This document shows, in pieces, positions 16,589-24,268 of a DNA stretch of 64,000 bases. The number at the start of each line of letters is the position of its first letter. Within the stretch, counting starts at the first letter, position 1. The stretch is taken from assembly GCF_048060115.1 (NCBI RefSeq), contig NZ_JBHMIM010000038.1, positions 1 to 64,000 on the forward strand, written 5' to 3'. Below the pieces are notes generated by a model. It had not been told where the DNA came from and ran no database searches. It saw only the letters and a program-made list of their open reading frames with translations. Source of the DNA: Micromonospora_E sp048060115 (lineage in GTDB: Bacteria; Actinomycetota; Actinomycetes; Mycobacteriales; Micromonosporaceae). A program made the translations under genes and the position numbers.

Positions 16589-17317
16589 ATGGCACCGGTC
16601 ACCGTGATCACCGGCGGCAGCCGGGGGATAGGGGCGGCCACCGCCCGTCGCCTCGCCCAGGCAGGACACGACATCGTCATCGGCTACCGCCGCGACACCG
16701 CGGCCGCCGAGGCGGTCCGCGACGACCTGTACGCACTCGGCCGACGTGCCGTCACCGTCGCCGTCGACACCACCGACCCCGACGCGGTGACGGGCCTGTT
16801 CGACGCCGCCGCCGAACTCGGCCCGCTCACCGGACTGGTCAACAACGCCGGCGTCACCAGCCGGATCGGACCCTTCGTCGACCTCACCCTCGAGGACCTG
16901 CGCACCGTCGTCGACGTCAACCTTGTCGGCTACATCCTCTGCGCCCAACAGGCCGCCCGCCGAATGGCCAGCGGCGGTGCCATCGTCAACGTGTCGTCCG
17001 CCGCGGCCACCCTCGGCAGCCCCGGCGAGTACGTCCACTACGCCGCCGTCAAGTCCGCCATCGACGCGCTCACCGTCGGTCTGGCCAAGGAACTCGGCCC
17101 CGGTGGCATCCGCGTCAACGGCGTCGCCCCCGGCACCGTCTGGACCGATATCCACGCCCTGTCCGGCGAACCGGACCGGCCCGCCCGGGTCGCGCCGATG
17201 GTGCCGCTGCGCCGTGCCGGGCAACCACCGGAGATCGCCGGAGCCGTCGCCTGGCTGCTCAGCTCCGAAGCCTCCTACACCACCGGTACGGTGATCCGCG
17301 TCGCTGGCGGGTTGTAA
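16589..17317 (+). CDS. Short-chain dehydrogenase/reductase (FabG-like)
   Basis: Protein of 242 residues, a classical SDR: T-G-G-S-R-G-I-G at 8-15 (dinucleotide binding), N-N-A-G at 85-88, Ser at about 136-137 and Y151-x-x-x-K155. The C-terminus (Y-T-T-G-T-V-I-R-V-A-G-G) matches FabG-type oxidoreductases. Arg34/Arg35 after the second beta strand suggest NADPH preference. The ATG at 16589 follows GGAGGAG. The substrate cannot be told. It is the last gene before the dif-like site and is followed by a palindromic hairpin. Confidence 0.92.
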   Translation: MAPVTVITGGSRGIGAATARRLAQAGHDIVIGYRRDTAAAEAVRDDLYALGRRAVTVAVDTTDPDAVTGLFDAAAELGPLTGLVNNAGVTSRIGPFVDLTLEDLRTVVDVNLVGYILCAQQAARRMASGGAIVNVSSAAATLGSPGEYVHYAAVKSAIDALTVGLAKELGPGGIRVNGVAPGTVWTDIHALSGEPDRPARVAPMVPLRRAGQPPEIAGAVAWLLSSEASYTTGTVIRVAGGL

Positions 17318-17324
17318 CACCCCA

Positions 17325-17348
17325 GCCGGGCAGCTCGAGCTGCCCGGC
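17325..17348 (+). terminator. 24-bp perfect palindrome after the SDR gene
   Basis: A 24-base uninterrupted palindrome (arm GCCGGGCAGCTC) starts 8 bases after the SDR stop. As RNA it would fold with a 4-base loop and a 10-bp stem. There is no U-tract. It lies 50 bp before the dif-like site and would keep SDR transcription out of it. Confidence 0.7.
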
Positions 17349-17397
17349 GTCACCGGTACCGGATCTTCCGCCGTCGGCTCACCTGCGGTCCCGACCC

Positions 17398-17425
17398 CGA
17401 TTCGATAATTTACATTATGTCAACC
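17398..17425 (+). other. dif: dif-like chromosome dimer resolution site
   Basis: The 20 bases at 17404-17423 read GATAATTTACATTATGTCAA. They agree with the actinobacterial dif core as I recall it (GATAAT, two variable bases, ACATTATGTCAA) except at one weakly constrained spacer base. In the 11-6-11 layout the XerC-type arm is 17398-17408 (only its inner six bases are typical), the spacer is 17409-17414 and the XerD-type arm is 17415-17425 (first nine bases typical). It is in non-coding DNA, next to a tyrosine recombinase gene, and at a point where strand composition switches. This is expected for the replication terminus; the outer left arm is unusual. Confidence 0.7.
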
Positions 17426-17733
17426 AGTCCCGCCGGGGATGCGCGGGGACGCCACCGACGAGGCCGCGGCGACCGATGGCCGGGCCGGTCGGGTCGCCCG
17501 CGGCGCGTACCGAGCCGGCGGCCGCCCAGGGTGTACGCCCGTCCGCCGGTCGGCGCGCACCGACCGCCCGGCGACGGTGCGGGACGTGAACCTCGACGTT
17601 GACCGCTGACCGGTCGTCCGGGATCCCTGCCGCATCGGCACCGAAGGAACGCGGCGACTCTCCCCCTGGATCTCCGTCCTCGATGTCCGCGCCCCCGGAC
17701 ATCGCGGACCACCCCTACCCCGATCGCGAATAT

Positions 17734-17759
17734 TGGTGCATAATATCCCTTATGCACCA
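17734..17759. other. Palindromic Xer-like core site overlapping the recombinase start
   Basis: Perfect 10-bp inverted arms (TGGTGCATAA at 17734-17743, TTATGCACCA at 17750-17759) flank a 6-base asymmetric spacer TATCCC. The inner CATAA/TTATG bases and the 6-base spacing are those of Xer/dif sites. The ATG of the recombinase (17752-17754) lies inside the right arm, and a TANNNT -10-like box (17741-17746) spans the left arm and spacer. It could therefore be a recombination core, an operator over a leaderless promoter, or both. Confidence 0.65.
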
Positions 17760-18771
17760 CAATGGAGTTACCTTGGCGGGTGAGGCGGTCGAGGGGTTTC
17801 TCGTCGACCGGACCACCCGCAAACCCTCCCCCCACACGCTGCAGGCGTACCGCCGGGACCTCGTCGCCGTGCTGCGGCTCATCGGCGACATCATCGACCC
17901 CACTCCCCCCACCTGGGCGCAGATCGCACTGTCGGCCATCGGGCAGCGGCACCTGCGGGCGGCGTTCGCGCGCTTCGCCTCACCCCGCTCCCCCACCTCG
18001 GTTCACCGGGCCTGGTCGACCTGGAACTCGTTCTTCAATTTCCTGGTCGCCGAGGGCGTGACTGCCGGTAACCCGATGCCGGCGGTGGGTCGCCCCAGGG
18101 CTCCCCTGTCGTTGCCGAAGCCGCTGCGCGGCGAGCAGACCCCGGAGGTGCTGCTCGCCGGCACCGCCCGTCGCGACGAGCGCCAGCGTGACCCCTGGCC
18201 GGAGCGGGACCTCGCCGTCGTGGCGCTGGCGTTGTGCGCCGGACTGCGATCCGGCGAGATGCTCGCTCTACGTGTCGGTTCGATCGCTGGTCGCCAAGGT
18301 GAGCGGCGACTGGAGGTGACCGGCAAGGGCGGACGGCTGCGGACAGTGCCGATCGAACCGGCGCTGGACGCCGTGATCGACGGCTACCTCGACAGCCGTC
18401 GGGTACGGTTCGGCGTCCGGTCGGTGCGACCTGACACGACCCTGCTGGTCGACCGGCACGGCGACGGGCTGCGCCGCGGTGGCCTGCAGTACCTGGTACG
18501 GGCCTGTTTCCGGCGGGCCGGCGTCACCGAACGGGTGCCGAGTGGTGCCCAGCTGCACGCGTTGCGTCACACGTTCGCGACCCGGCTGGCTGAGGACGGG
18601 GCCCACGCTGCCGAGATCATGCGGCTGCTGGGGCACGCCAGCCTGGCGGCGAGCCAGAACTACATCGAGGTGACTGCCGACCAGCAACGGGCCGCGGTCC
18701 GCGCCAACCGGTCGAACCGGTCGTTGCAGCAGGTCGTCGACGGGGTCACCGTTACCGCGCCGCGACGGTGA
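17752..18771 (+). CDS. Tyrosine recombinase/integrase (XerC/D-like)
   Basis: Protein of 339 residues with an N-terminal SAM-like core-binding domain (about 10-110) and a C-terminal catalytic domain. All active-site residues are present: R166, K192, H269, R272, H295 and nucleophile Y304 (A-L-R-H-T-F-A-T-R-L and L-L-G-H-A-S-L-A-A-S-Q-N-Y). It is therefore likely active. The first ATG at 17752 is inside a palindromic Xer-like site and has no ribosome site upstream, consistent with a leaderless message. It overlaps by 20 bp the 3' end of the convergent phosphatase-like gene. No excisionase or phage gene is nearby. It may be the host XerC/D, although those are usually encoded away from dif, or a small integrated element. 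Confidence 0.9.
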   Translation: MHHNGVTLAGEAVEGFLVDRTTRKPSPHTLQAYRRDLVAVLRLIGDIIDPTPPTWAQIALSAIGQRHLRAAFARFASPRSPTSVHRAWSTWNSFFNFLVAEGVTAGNPMPAVGRPRAPLSLPKPLRGEQTPEVLLAGTARRDERQRDPWPERDLAVVALALCAGLRSGEMLALRVGSIAGRQGERRLEVTGKGGRLRTVPIEPALDAVIDGYLDSRRVRFGVRSVRPDTTLLVDRHGDGLRRGGLQYLVRACFRRAGVTERVPSGAQLHALRHTFATRLAEDGAHAAEIMRLLGHASLAASQNYIEVTADQQRAAVRANRSNRSLQQVVDGVTVTAPRR

Positions 18772-19534
18772 CGACCAGGGGGCGGTGGTCGGAGACGTCG
18801 AGTGTCGGGGTGTCGACCGAGGTGACGGCGGCCAGTGCCGCGGTCGCGCCGCGCGGGTCGAGCAGGATGTGGTCGAGCTGGACGCGGGGTCGGGGCGCCG
18901 GGTAGGTGGCGCGTCGGCCCAGCGGCCGCCAGCCGGTGGCTGCCGCGGCGAGGCCGGCGGGCATGTTCAGGTCGCCGAGGAGCAGCCTCGGTGGCGGGAG
19001 GGTCCGCAGGATGCGGATGGCGGCCCGGAGTTGACGCAGGTTCCAGCCGGGGACGAAGGACAGGTGGGTGGCGGCGGCGGTGACCGGTCCGTGTGGGGTG
19101 GTGAGGACGGCGGTGAGCAGGACGCGGGGTTCGTCGCGGAGCAGCAGCAGCCGGGGTGTGGGGTCGGCGACGATGACAGGTGAGCGTACGGGGGCCGGGT
19201 CCAGCCGGTTGACCTGCCAGTGCGTGGCGGTGTACCGGCTGATCAGGCTGATGCCGTAGCAGGGTTCGTGGTGGCCGTCGTGGCTGTGGCGGGGGACGCG
19301 GAAGGTTTCGCCGGGGGTGCCGACGAGTGCGGCGGCGAAGCGGTGGGTGTGGGCGTCTGTTGCGGCGGCGGCGAGCGCGGTGAGGTCGAGGTGGTTGGAG
19401 CGCGGTTGGGCGTGGTCGACTTCCTGCAGGGCCAGCAGGTCGGTGTCGAGGTGGCGGATCGCGGCGGTGAGGCGGTCGGCGTCGACGCGGCCGTCGCGCG
19501 GTGAGTGCCCGTGCAGCACGTTGAAGGTGGCCAT
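18752..19534 (-). CDS. Endonuclease/exonuclease/phosphatase family hydrolase
   Basis: Protein of 260 residues with the EEP motifs in order: T-F-N-V-L-H-G, L-Q-E-V-D (metal-binding Glu), G-I-S-L-I-S-R, T-H-L-S, G-D-L-N (catalytic Asp and Asn) and S-D-H-R-P-L. The family covers DNA repair nucleases, phosphodiesterases and inositol phosphatases; the substrate here is not determinable. No signal peptide is seen. The start is the ATG at 19534, with a GTG two codons earlier as an alternative. The coding strand is C-rich, so the plus strand is G-rich here as in the next operon. It is divergent from the siderophore operon. Confidence 0.88.
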   Translation of the reverse strand: MATFNVLHGHSPRDGRVDADRLTAAIRHLDTDLLALQEVDHAQPRSNHLDLTALAAAATDAHTHRFAAALVGTPGETFRVPRHSHDGHHEPCYGISLISRYTATHWQVNRLDPAPVRSPVIVADPTPRLLLLRDEPRVLLTAVLTTPHGPVTAAATHLSFVPGWNLRQLRAAIRILRTLPPPRLLLGDLNMPAGLAAAATGWRPLGRRATYPAPRPRVQLDHILLDPRGATAALAAVTSVDTPTLDVSDHRPLVVTVAAR

Positions 19535-19699
19535 GCGCACGGGAGCACCCTACGGGGTGCGGGTTGTGCGAGGGTGTCGGGATGGTGGTGAAGGCGTTGT
19601 GTTGTTCGTCGTTGCTGTTCGTGGCGGTCGGTTGGTGGGGGGTGTGGCTGCGTCGACGCCGGGGGCGGTGACGGTGTGCCGGGTGGGGGCGGAGCTGGT

Positions 19700-21340
19700 G
19701 TGGTCAGTGGATGTGGGGTGTCGGTGGTGCGGTGTCCGGACGTGGCGGCGACGGTGGCGCAGTTGCGGCGGTGGCGGCCGGAGTTGGTGTCGCCGGTGAG
19801 TGAGGCGGTGCCGGGGGCGCGGGCGGCGGTGCTGGCCCGGCTGTGGGGGGCGTTGGGTCGGGAGCCGGTGCCGGAGGTGGTGGGTCGGCGGGTGGTCGGT
19901 GGGGAGTTGGTGCTGGGGTTGGCCGATGGCCGGCAGGTGCGGGGGCCGGTGGGCGGTGCGGAGTTGTTCGCCGGGGTGGATTCGGGGTTGCGGGTGTCGG
20001 TGGCGGGGCGGTCGGTGGCGGACCCGGCGGAGTTGGTGTCGTTGTTGGGGTTGGCCGGTGGTGGTGTGGTGGCCGGTGAGGTGGCGAACAGTGTGGCGAA
20101 CATGGCGTTGGCGCGGGGTGCCCGGGCGGTTGCGGTGGCGCGGGGGTCTGGGGACGGGTTGGTGCGGTCTGCGGTGGCGTGGGAGCAGGTGGTGGTGGAT
20201 GGGCATCCGGTGCATCCGGGGTGTCGGACCCGGGTGGGGATGTCGACGCTGGAGGTGTTGCGGTATGGGCCGGAGCATCGGCCGGTGGTGGAGTTGGAGT
20301 TGGTGGCGGTGCCGGCGGGTCGGTGGGTGAGTTCGGGGTCGGGGTTGCCGCCGGTGTTGCCGGTGCATCCGTGGCAGCGGGAGCACGTGTTGGGGGCGTA
20401 CGGGTGGTTGCGGGCGACTGGTCGGGTGGTGCGGGCGTGGCCGTTGTTGTCGTTGCGGACGGTGGTGCCGGTGGCGGATGGGTCGTGGCAGTGGAAGACG
20501 GCGGTTGATGTGCAGATGACCAGTGCGGTGCGGACGGTGTCGCTGGCGGCGGTGCGTAACGGTCCGGTGGTGACGGGTCTGTTGGTGGGGTTGGCGCGGC
20601 GGCTGCCGGGGTTGCGGGTGTTGCCTGAGGTGGCGGCGGGTGCGGTGGTGGTGGATGGGGTGCCGTGTCGGTCGTTGGCGGTGGTGCGTCGTCGGGTGCC
20701 GCGGGTGGCGGCGGGGGTGCAGGTGATGCCGGTGGCGGCGTTGGCGGCGCCGGTGGGGGTGCCGGGTGGGCCGTCGGTGGTGGCGGGGTTGGTGCGGGCG
20801 GGCTACGGCGGCGATCCGGTGGTGTTCGCGGGTGAGTTGGCGCGGGTGTTGCTGGGGCCGGTGGTGGTGGCGTTGGGGTTGGGTGTGGGGTTGGAGGCGC
20901 ATGGGCAGAATGTCATGTTGGTGTGGCGGGGGGTGCGGTTGGTGGGGATGTGGTATCGGGATGTGGGGGGCGTGCGGTTGGATGTGGATCGGTTGGCGGC
21001 GGCGGGGGTGGTGGTGCCGCCGGTGCATGGTGATGTGGTGGCTGCGGATTCGGCGGAGGTGGCGGTGACGGCGTTGGCGTCGGTGGGGACGGCGTTGGGT
21101 GAGCCGTTGGCGGTGTTGGCGCGGGAGTTCGGGGTGGAGCCGGAGCGGTTGTGGGCGCAGGTGGCGCAGGTGGCGCGGGAGGTGGTGGCGGGGTTGCCGG
21201 TGGTGGTGCGTGGCGAGGTTGCGGCGTCGGTGTTCGGCCTGTTGTGGCCGGTGAAGGCGACGTTGTCGATGCGCTTGTCGGCGGAGCCGTTGGTGCCGCG
21301 GTGGGCGTGGGTGCCGAATCCGTTGGCGGGTCTGGGATGA
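19700..21340 (+). CDS. IucA/IucC-type NIS siderophore synthetase (first)
   Basis: Protein of about 546 residues with NIS synthetase landmarks: G-H-P-x-H-P-x-x-R-x-R-x-G (ATP-binding region), H-P-W-Q, K-T-A-V-D-V-Q-M-T-S-A-x-R-T, E-A-H-G-Q-N and R-D-x-G-G-x-R-L. These enzymes adenylate a carboxylate such as citrate and condense it with an amine. The GTG at 19700 has GGAG 5 bases upstream; GTGs at 19676 and 19718 are alternatives. It is translationally coupled (ATGA) to a second synthetase and then to an SbnH-like decarboxylase. Codons end almost always in G, including unusually many TTG Leu codons. Confidence 0.9.
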   Translation: MVSGCGVSVVRCPDVAATVAQLRRWRPELVSPVSEAVPGARAAVLARLWGALGREPVPEVVGRRVVGGELVLGLADGRQVRGPVGGAELFAGVDSGLRVSVAGRSVADPAELVSLLGLAGGGVVAGEVANSVANMALARGARAVAVARGSGDGLVRSAVAWEQVVVDGHPVHPGCRTRVGMSTLEVLRYGPEHRPVVELELVAVPAGRWVSSGSGLPPVLPVHPWQREHVLGAYGWLRATGRVVRAWPLLSLRTVVPVADGSWQWKTAVDVQMTSAVRTVSLAAVRNGPVVTGLLVGLARRLPGLRVLPEVAAGAVVVDGVPCRSLAVVRRRVPRVAAGVQVMPVAALAAPVGVPGGPSVVAGLVRAGYGGDPVVFAGELARVLLGPVVVALGLGVGLEAHGQNVMLVWRGVRLVGMWYRDVGGVRLDVDRLAAAGVVVPPVHGDVVAADSAEVAVTALASVGTALGEPLAVLAREFGVEPERLWAQVAQVAREVVAGLPVVVRGEVAASVFGLLWPVKATLSMRLSAEPLVPRWAWVPNPLAGLG

Positions 21341-23073
21341 CCGGGTTGGGGGTGGTGGCGGCTGCTGGTCGTTCGTGCGGGTGTGCGCGGGGGACGGTGG
21401 GGTTGGCTGACGCGGTGGCGGTGGCGGTGGCGGAGTTGGGGCGGGTGGCGCCGGAGTTGGTGGCGGGGTTCCGGGCGGCGGTGCCGTGGGCGGCGCGGGT
21501 GGTGGCGGTGCGGTTGGTGGATGCGTTGTGCCGGGAGGATGTGTCGGGGGCGCGGTGGTCGTGGCGTGGCCGGGGCCAGTGGCACGGGTTTGACCGGTTC
21601 GTGGTTGATGAGGGTGCTGTCGGCGATCCGTTGGCGGTGCTCGTGGCGGGTTTGCTGCGGGACCGGCGGGGGTGGGCGCTGGCGGGTGAGCTGGCCGACG
21701 CGGTGGTGAATCTGGCGGTGGCGGTGGCGCGGCCTGGGCCTGGGCCGGTGGTGGATGGGCCGGACGGGTGGGCGGTGGCGGCGGAGCGGCGGGCGGTGAC
21801 GGGTCACAATCTGCATCCGTGTGGCCGTACCCGGTTGGGGTGGTCGGTGGCGGACGTGTTGGCGCATGACGTGGAGTCGCCGTCGACCGGGGTGGGGTTC
21901 GTGGCGGTGCGCCGCGAGGTGCATGTGGGTGAGGATGTGGCTGCGGAGTTGGCGCGGTGGTATCCGCAGGTTCCGGTGGTCGGGCCGGGGTGGGTGGTGC
22001 AGCCGGTGCATGTGTGGCAGCGGGGGGTGGTGGCTCGGCGGTACGCCGATCTGTTCGATGCCGGGGTGGTGCGGTTGCTGCCGGGGGTGGTGCCGGCGGT
22101 GCCGACGGCGGCGGTGCGCACGGTGTTGTTGCCGCCGGGGGTGGATGGGCGGCGGCGGTATCTGAAGGTGTCGGTGGATATTCAGGTGACGTCGACGCGG
22201 CGGACGATTTCGGTGGCGAGTACCCGTAACGGTCCGGTGTTGTCGCGGGTGTTGGCGTCGTTGGTGGCCGGTGACGAGTTGGTGGCGGCGCGGTTGGTGT
22301 TGTTGCCGGAGGTGGCCGGGTCGGCGGTGACGGTGGGGTCGGGGCGGGACATGTCGGTGATCGTGCGGGACGGGTTGGTGGGTCGGTTGGTGGCCGGTGA
22401 GGTGGCGGTGCCGGGGGTGGCGTTGGTGACGGGGCGGGAGTTGGCGCACCGGGTGGCGGATTTCGCTCGGGCTCGGGGGGTGGTGGACGGTTCGGCGGCG
22501 GCGTTGGGGTTCGTGGACGCGTACGCGCGGGTGGTGTTGCCGCCGTTGTTGCGGTTGGCGACGCGGTTCGGGGTGGCGTTGGAGGCGCATCTGCAGAACT
22601 GTTTGCCGACGTTCCGTCATGGGGTGCCGTTCCGGCTGGTTGTGCGGGATTTCGCGGGGTTGCGGGTGTTGGTGCCGCGGTTGGCGGCGGCGGGGGTGTC
22701 GGTGCGGTTGGCGCCGGGTTCGGTGGTGGGCACCGGTGATGCGGCGGTGATGCGGGCGAAGTTGGGGTACACGGCGTTGCAGGCGCATCTGGGTGAGGTG
22801 GTGTTGGGGTTGGTGTCGTCGCATGGGGTGGATGAGGCGGCGGCGTGGCGGGTGGTGCGGTCGGTGGTGGACGAGACGTACGAGGGTCTGCGGGGGGTGG
22901 CGGGTTGTGCCGGTGCGGCGGCGGCGGATCACGCGGCGTGGACGGCGCCGGTGGTGGCGCACAAGGCGTTGGTGCGGATGCGGTTGGCGGGTGCGGGTGA
23001 TCTTTATGTGCCGGTGCGTAACCCGCTGGGTGCTGGTGGGTTCGTCGGCGGGCCGCCGGTGGGGATCCGGTGA
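21337..23073 (+). CDS. IucA/IucC-type NIS siderophore synthetase (second)
   Basis: Protein of 578 residues, also an NIS synthetase: G-H-N-L-H-P-C-G-R-T-R-L-G, Q-P-V-H-V-W-Q (where the first has HPWQ), K-V-S-V-D-I-Q-V-T-S-T-R-R-T, E-A-H-L-Q-N and R-D-F-A-G-L-R. The C-terminal FhuF-like region ends in Y-V-P-V-R-N-P-L. The ATG overlaps the previous stop. Two different synthetases with one decarboxylase suggest stepwise condensation of citrate with diamine units, as SbnE and SbnF do for staphyloferrin B. A third synthetase (SbnC-like) and diaminopropionate-forming enzymes are not here. Confidence 0.93.
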   Translation: MTGLGVVAAAGRSCGCARGTVGLADAVAVAVAELGRVAPELVAGFRAAVPWAARVVAVRLVDALCREDVSGARWSWRGRGQWHGFDRFVVDEGAVGDPLAVLVAGLLRDRRGWALAGELADAVVNLAVAVARPGPGPVVDGPDGWAVAAERRAVTGHNLHPCGRTRLGWSVADVLAHDVESPSTGVGFVAVRREVHVGEDVAAELARWYPQVPVVGPGWVVQPVHVWQRGVVARRYADLFDAGVVRLLPGVVPAVPTAAVRTVLLPPGVDGRRRYLKVSVDIQVTSTRRTISVASTRNGPVLSRVLASLVAGDELVAARLVLLPEVAGSAVTVGSGRDMSVIVRDGLVGRLVAGEVAVPGVALVTGRELAHRVADFARARGVVDGSAAALGFVDAYARVVLPPLLRLATRFGVALEAHLQNCLPTFRHGVPFRLVVRDFAGLRVLVPRLAAAGVSVRLAPGSVVGTGDAAVMRAKLGYTALQAHLGEVVLGLVSSHGVDEAAAWRVVRSVVDETYEGLRGVAGCAGAAAADHAAWTAPVVAHKALVRMRLAGAGDLYVPVRNPLGAGGFVGGPPVGIR

Positions 23074-24260
23074 TGGCGGTGGGTGTGGTCGGGGTGCCGC
23101 CGCGGGTGGCGGGTGCGGTGGCAGGTCTGGTGGGTGGTGCCGAGCCGGTGTGTGCGTACGTGTATGACCGGGTGGTGTTGCGGGAGGTGGCGGGTGCGGT
23201 GCGGGCGGCGTTGCCGACGGGTGCGGTGTTGTTGTACGCGATGAAGGCCAACGGGCATCCGGATGTGGTGGCGGAGTTGGCGGGGGTGGTGGACGGGGTG
23301 GAGGTGGCGTCGGGGGGTGAGTTGGCGGCGGCGGTGGCGGCGGGTGCCGGGCAGGTGGTGTTCGGTGGGCCGGCGAAGACCGATGGGCAGTTGGCGGCGG
23401 CGGTGGCGGCGGGCGCGTTGGTGCACGTGGAGAGTGTGTTGGAGCTGCGGCGGTTGGATCTGGTGGCGCGGGCGGCGGGGGTGCGGGTGGAGGTGGCGGT
23501 GCGGGTGAACCGGCCGGCGGGTGGGTTGGCGGGTAGTCATGCGATGGCGGGGGTGGCGACGCAGTTCGGGGTGGACGAGGCGCGGTTGGGTGAGGTGGTG
23601 GCGGTCGCGGCGGGGTTGCCGGGGGTGCGGCTGGTGGGGTTCAGTCTGCATGCGGTGTCGAACAATCTGGACGCGGCGGCGCATGCGCGGTTCGTGGTGG
23701 ACGCGGTGGCGTGGGCGGTGGCGGCCGGTGTGCGGTTCGGGGTGGCGGTGGAGTACCTGAACGTGGGTGGCGGGTTCGGGGTGGACCATGCTGGTGGCCG
23801 GCGGTTCGATCTGGCGGTGTTGCGGGCGGGTCTGGCCGGGTTGGTGGTGCCGGCGGGGATGCGGCTGGTGTTCGAGCCGGGGCGGTTGCTGGTGGCGGAC
23901 GCGGGCTGGTACGCGGCGCAGGTGGTGGATGTGAAGTGCACGCAGGGCCGGTGGTTTGCGGTGCTGCGGGGCGGGACGCATCACTTTCGGTTGCCGGCGG
24001 CGTGGGGTTACGACCATCCGTTCGTGGTGTTGCCGGTGTCGGGGTGGCCGTATCCGTTCGCGCGCCCGCAGGTGCGGGCGGCTGCGGTGGATGTGGTGGG
24101 TGAGTTGTGTACGCCGCGTGACGTGCTGTGCCGGGGGCAGGTGGTGGACCGGTTGCGGGCCGGTGACGTGGTGGTGTTCGGCCGGGCGGGGGCGTACGGC
24201 TGGGACATCTCGCACCACGATTTTCTGCGGCATCCGTATCCGCGGATGCTGGTGGTGTGA
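23073..24260 (+). CDS. SbnH-like PLP-dependent decarboxylase (fold III)
   Basis: Protein of 395 residues of the ornithine/DAP decarboxylase fold: PLP lysine K58 in Y-A-M-K-A-N, phosphate loop N-V-G-G-G-F-G and E-P-G-R. The conserved ending A-G-A-Y-G-W-D-I-S-H-H-D-F-L and G-E-L-C-T-P-R-D-V-L match SbnH of staphyloferrin B synthesis, as far as I recall that sequence. SbnH decarboxylates citryl-diaminopropionate to citryl-diaminoethane. The ATG at 23073 shares one base with the previous stop (TGATG); a GTG one codon earlier is possible. It ends the operon, 8 bp before the convergent deformylase. No transporter or exporter gene is adjacent. Confidence 0.9.
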   Translation: MAVGVVGVPPRVAGAVAGLVGGAEPVCAYVYDRVVLREVAGAVRAALPTGAVLLYAMKANGHPDVVAELAGVVDGVEVASGGELAAAVAAGAGQVVFGGPAKTDGQLAAAVAAGALVHVESVLELRRLDLVARAAGVRVEVAVRVNRPAGGLAGSHAMAGVATQFGVDEARLGEVVAVAAGLPGVRLVGFSLHAVSNNLDAAAHARFVVDAVAWAVAAGVRFGVAVEYLNVGGGFGVDHAGGRRFDLAVLRAGLAGLVVPAGMRLVFEPGRLLVADAGWYAAQVVDVKCTQGRWFAVLRGGTHHFRLPAAWGYDHPFVVLPVSGWPYPFARPQVRAAAVDVVGELCTPRDVLCRGQVVDRLRAGDVVVFGRAGAYGWDISHHDFLRHPYPRMLVV

Positions 24261-24268
24261 CCGGTGGT

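Larger units (their letters stand above)
17318..17751. other. 434-bp gene-free segment holding the dif-like site
   Basis: No convincing gene lies between the SDR and the tyrosine recombinase. The segment contains the SDR terminator palindrome, the dif-like site (17398-17425) and the first arm of the palindromic Xer-like site (from 17734). Small open frames here (for example 17417-17602) are Arg-rich with no ribosome site. AT-rich patches coincide with the two recombination-like sites. Confidence 0.6.

Noticed and set aside
17417..17602. 61-codon frame starting inside the dif-like site
   Set aside because: Arg/Pro/Gly composition, no ribosome site and overlap with the recombination site; treated as chance.
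17752..18771. Prophage or ICE marked by the integrase
   Set aside because: No excisionase, replication, capsid, conjugation or relaxase genes lie on either side; only the recombinase and two Xer-like sites are visible.
19550..23251. Very long open frames antisense to the siderophore operon (1233 and 719 codons)
   Set aside because: They are Pro/His/Arg-rich, have no domain or ribosome site, and exist because the G-rich coding strand leaves few stops on the other strand. The plus-strand frames carry clear NIS synthetase and decarboxylase motifs.
18752..24260. Siderophore segment as a plainly foreign island
   Set aside because: The odd codon use is mirrored on minus-strand genes of the same stretch, including a housekeeping-type deformylase, so strand bias explains it better than transfer alone; no transposase or tRNA junction is present.
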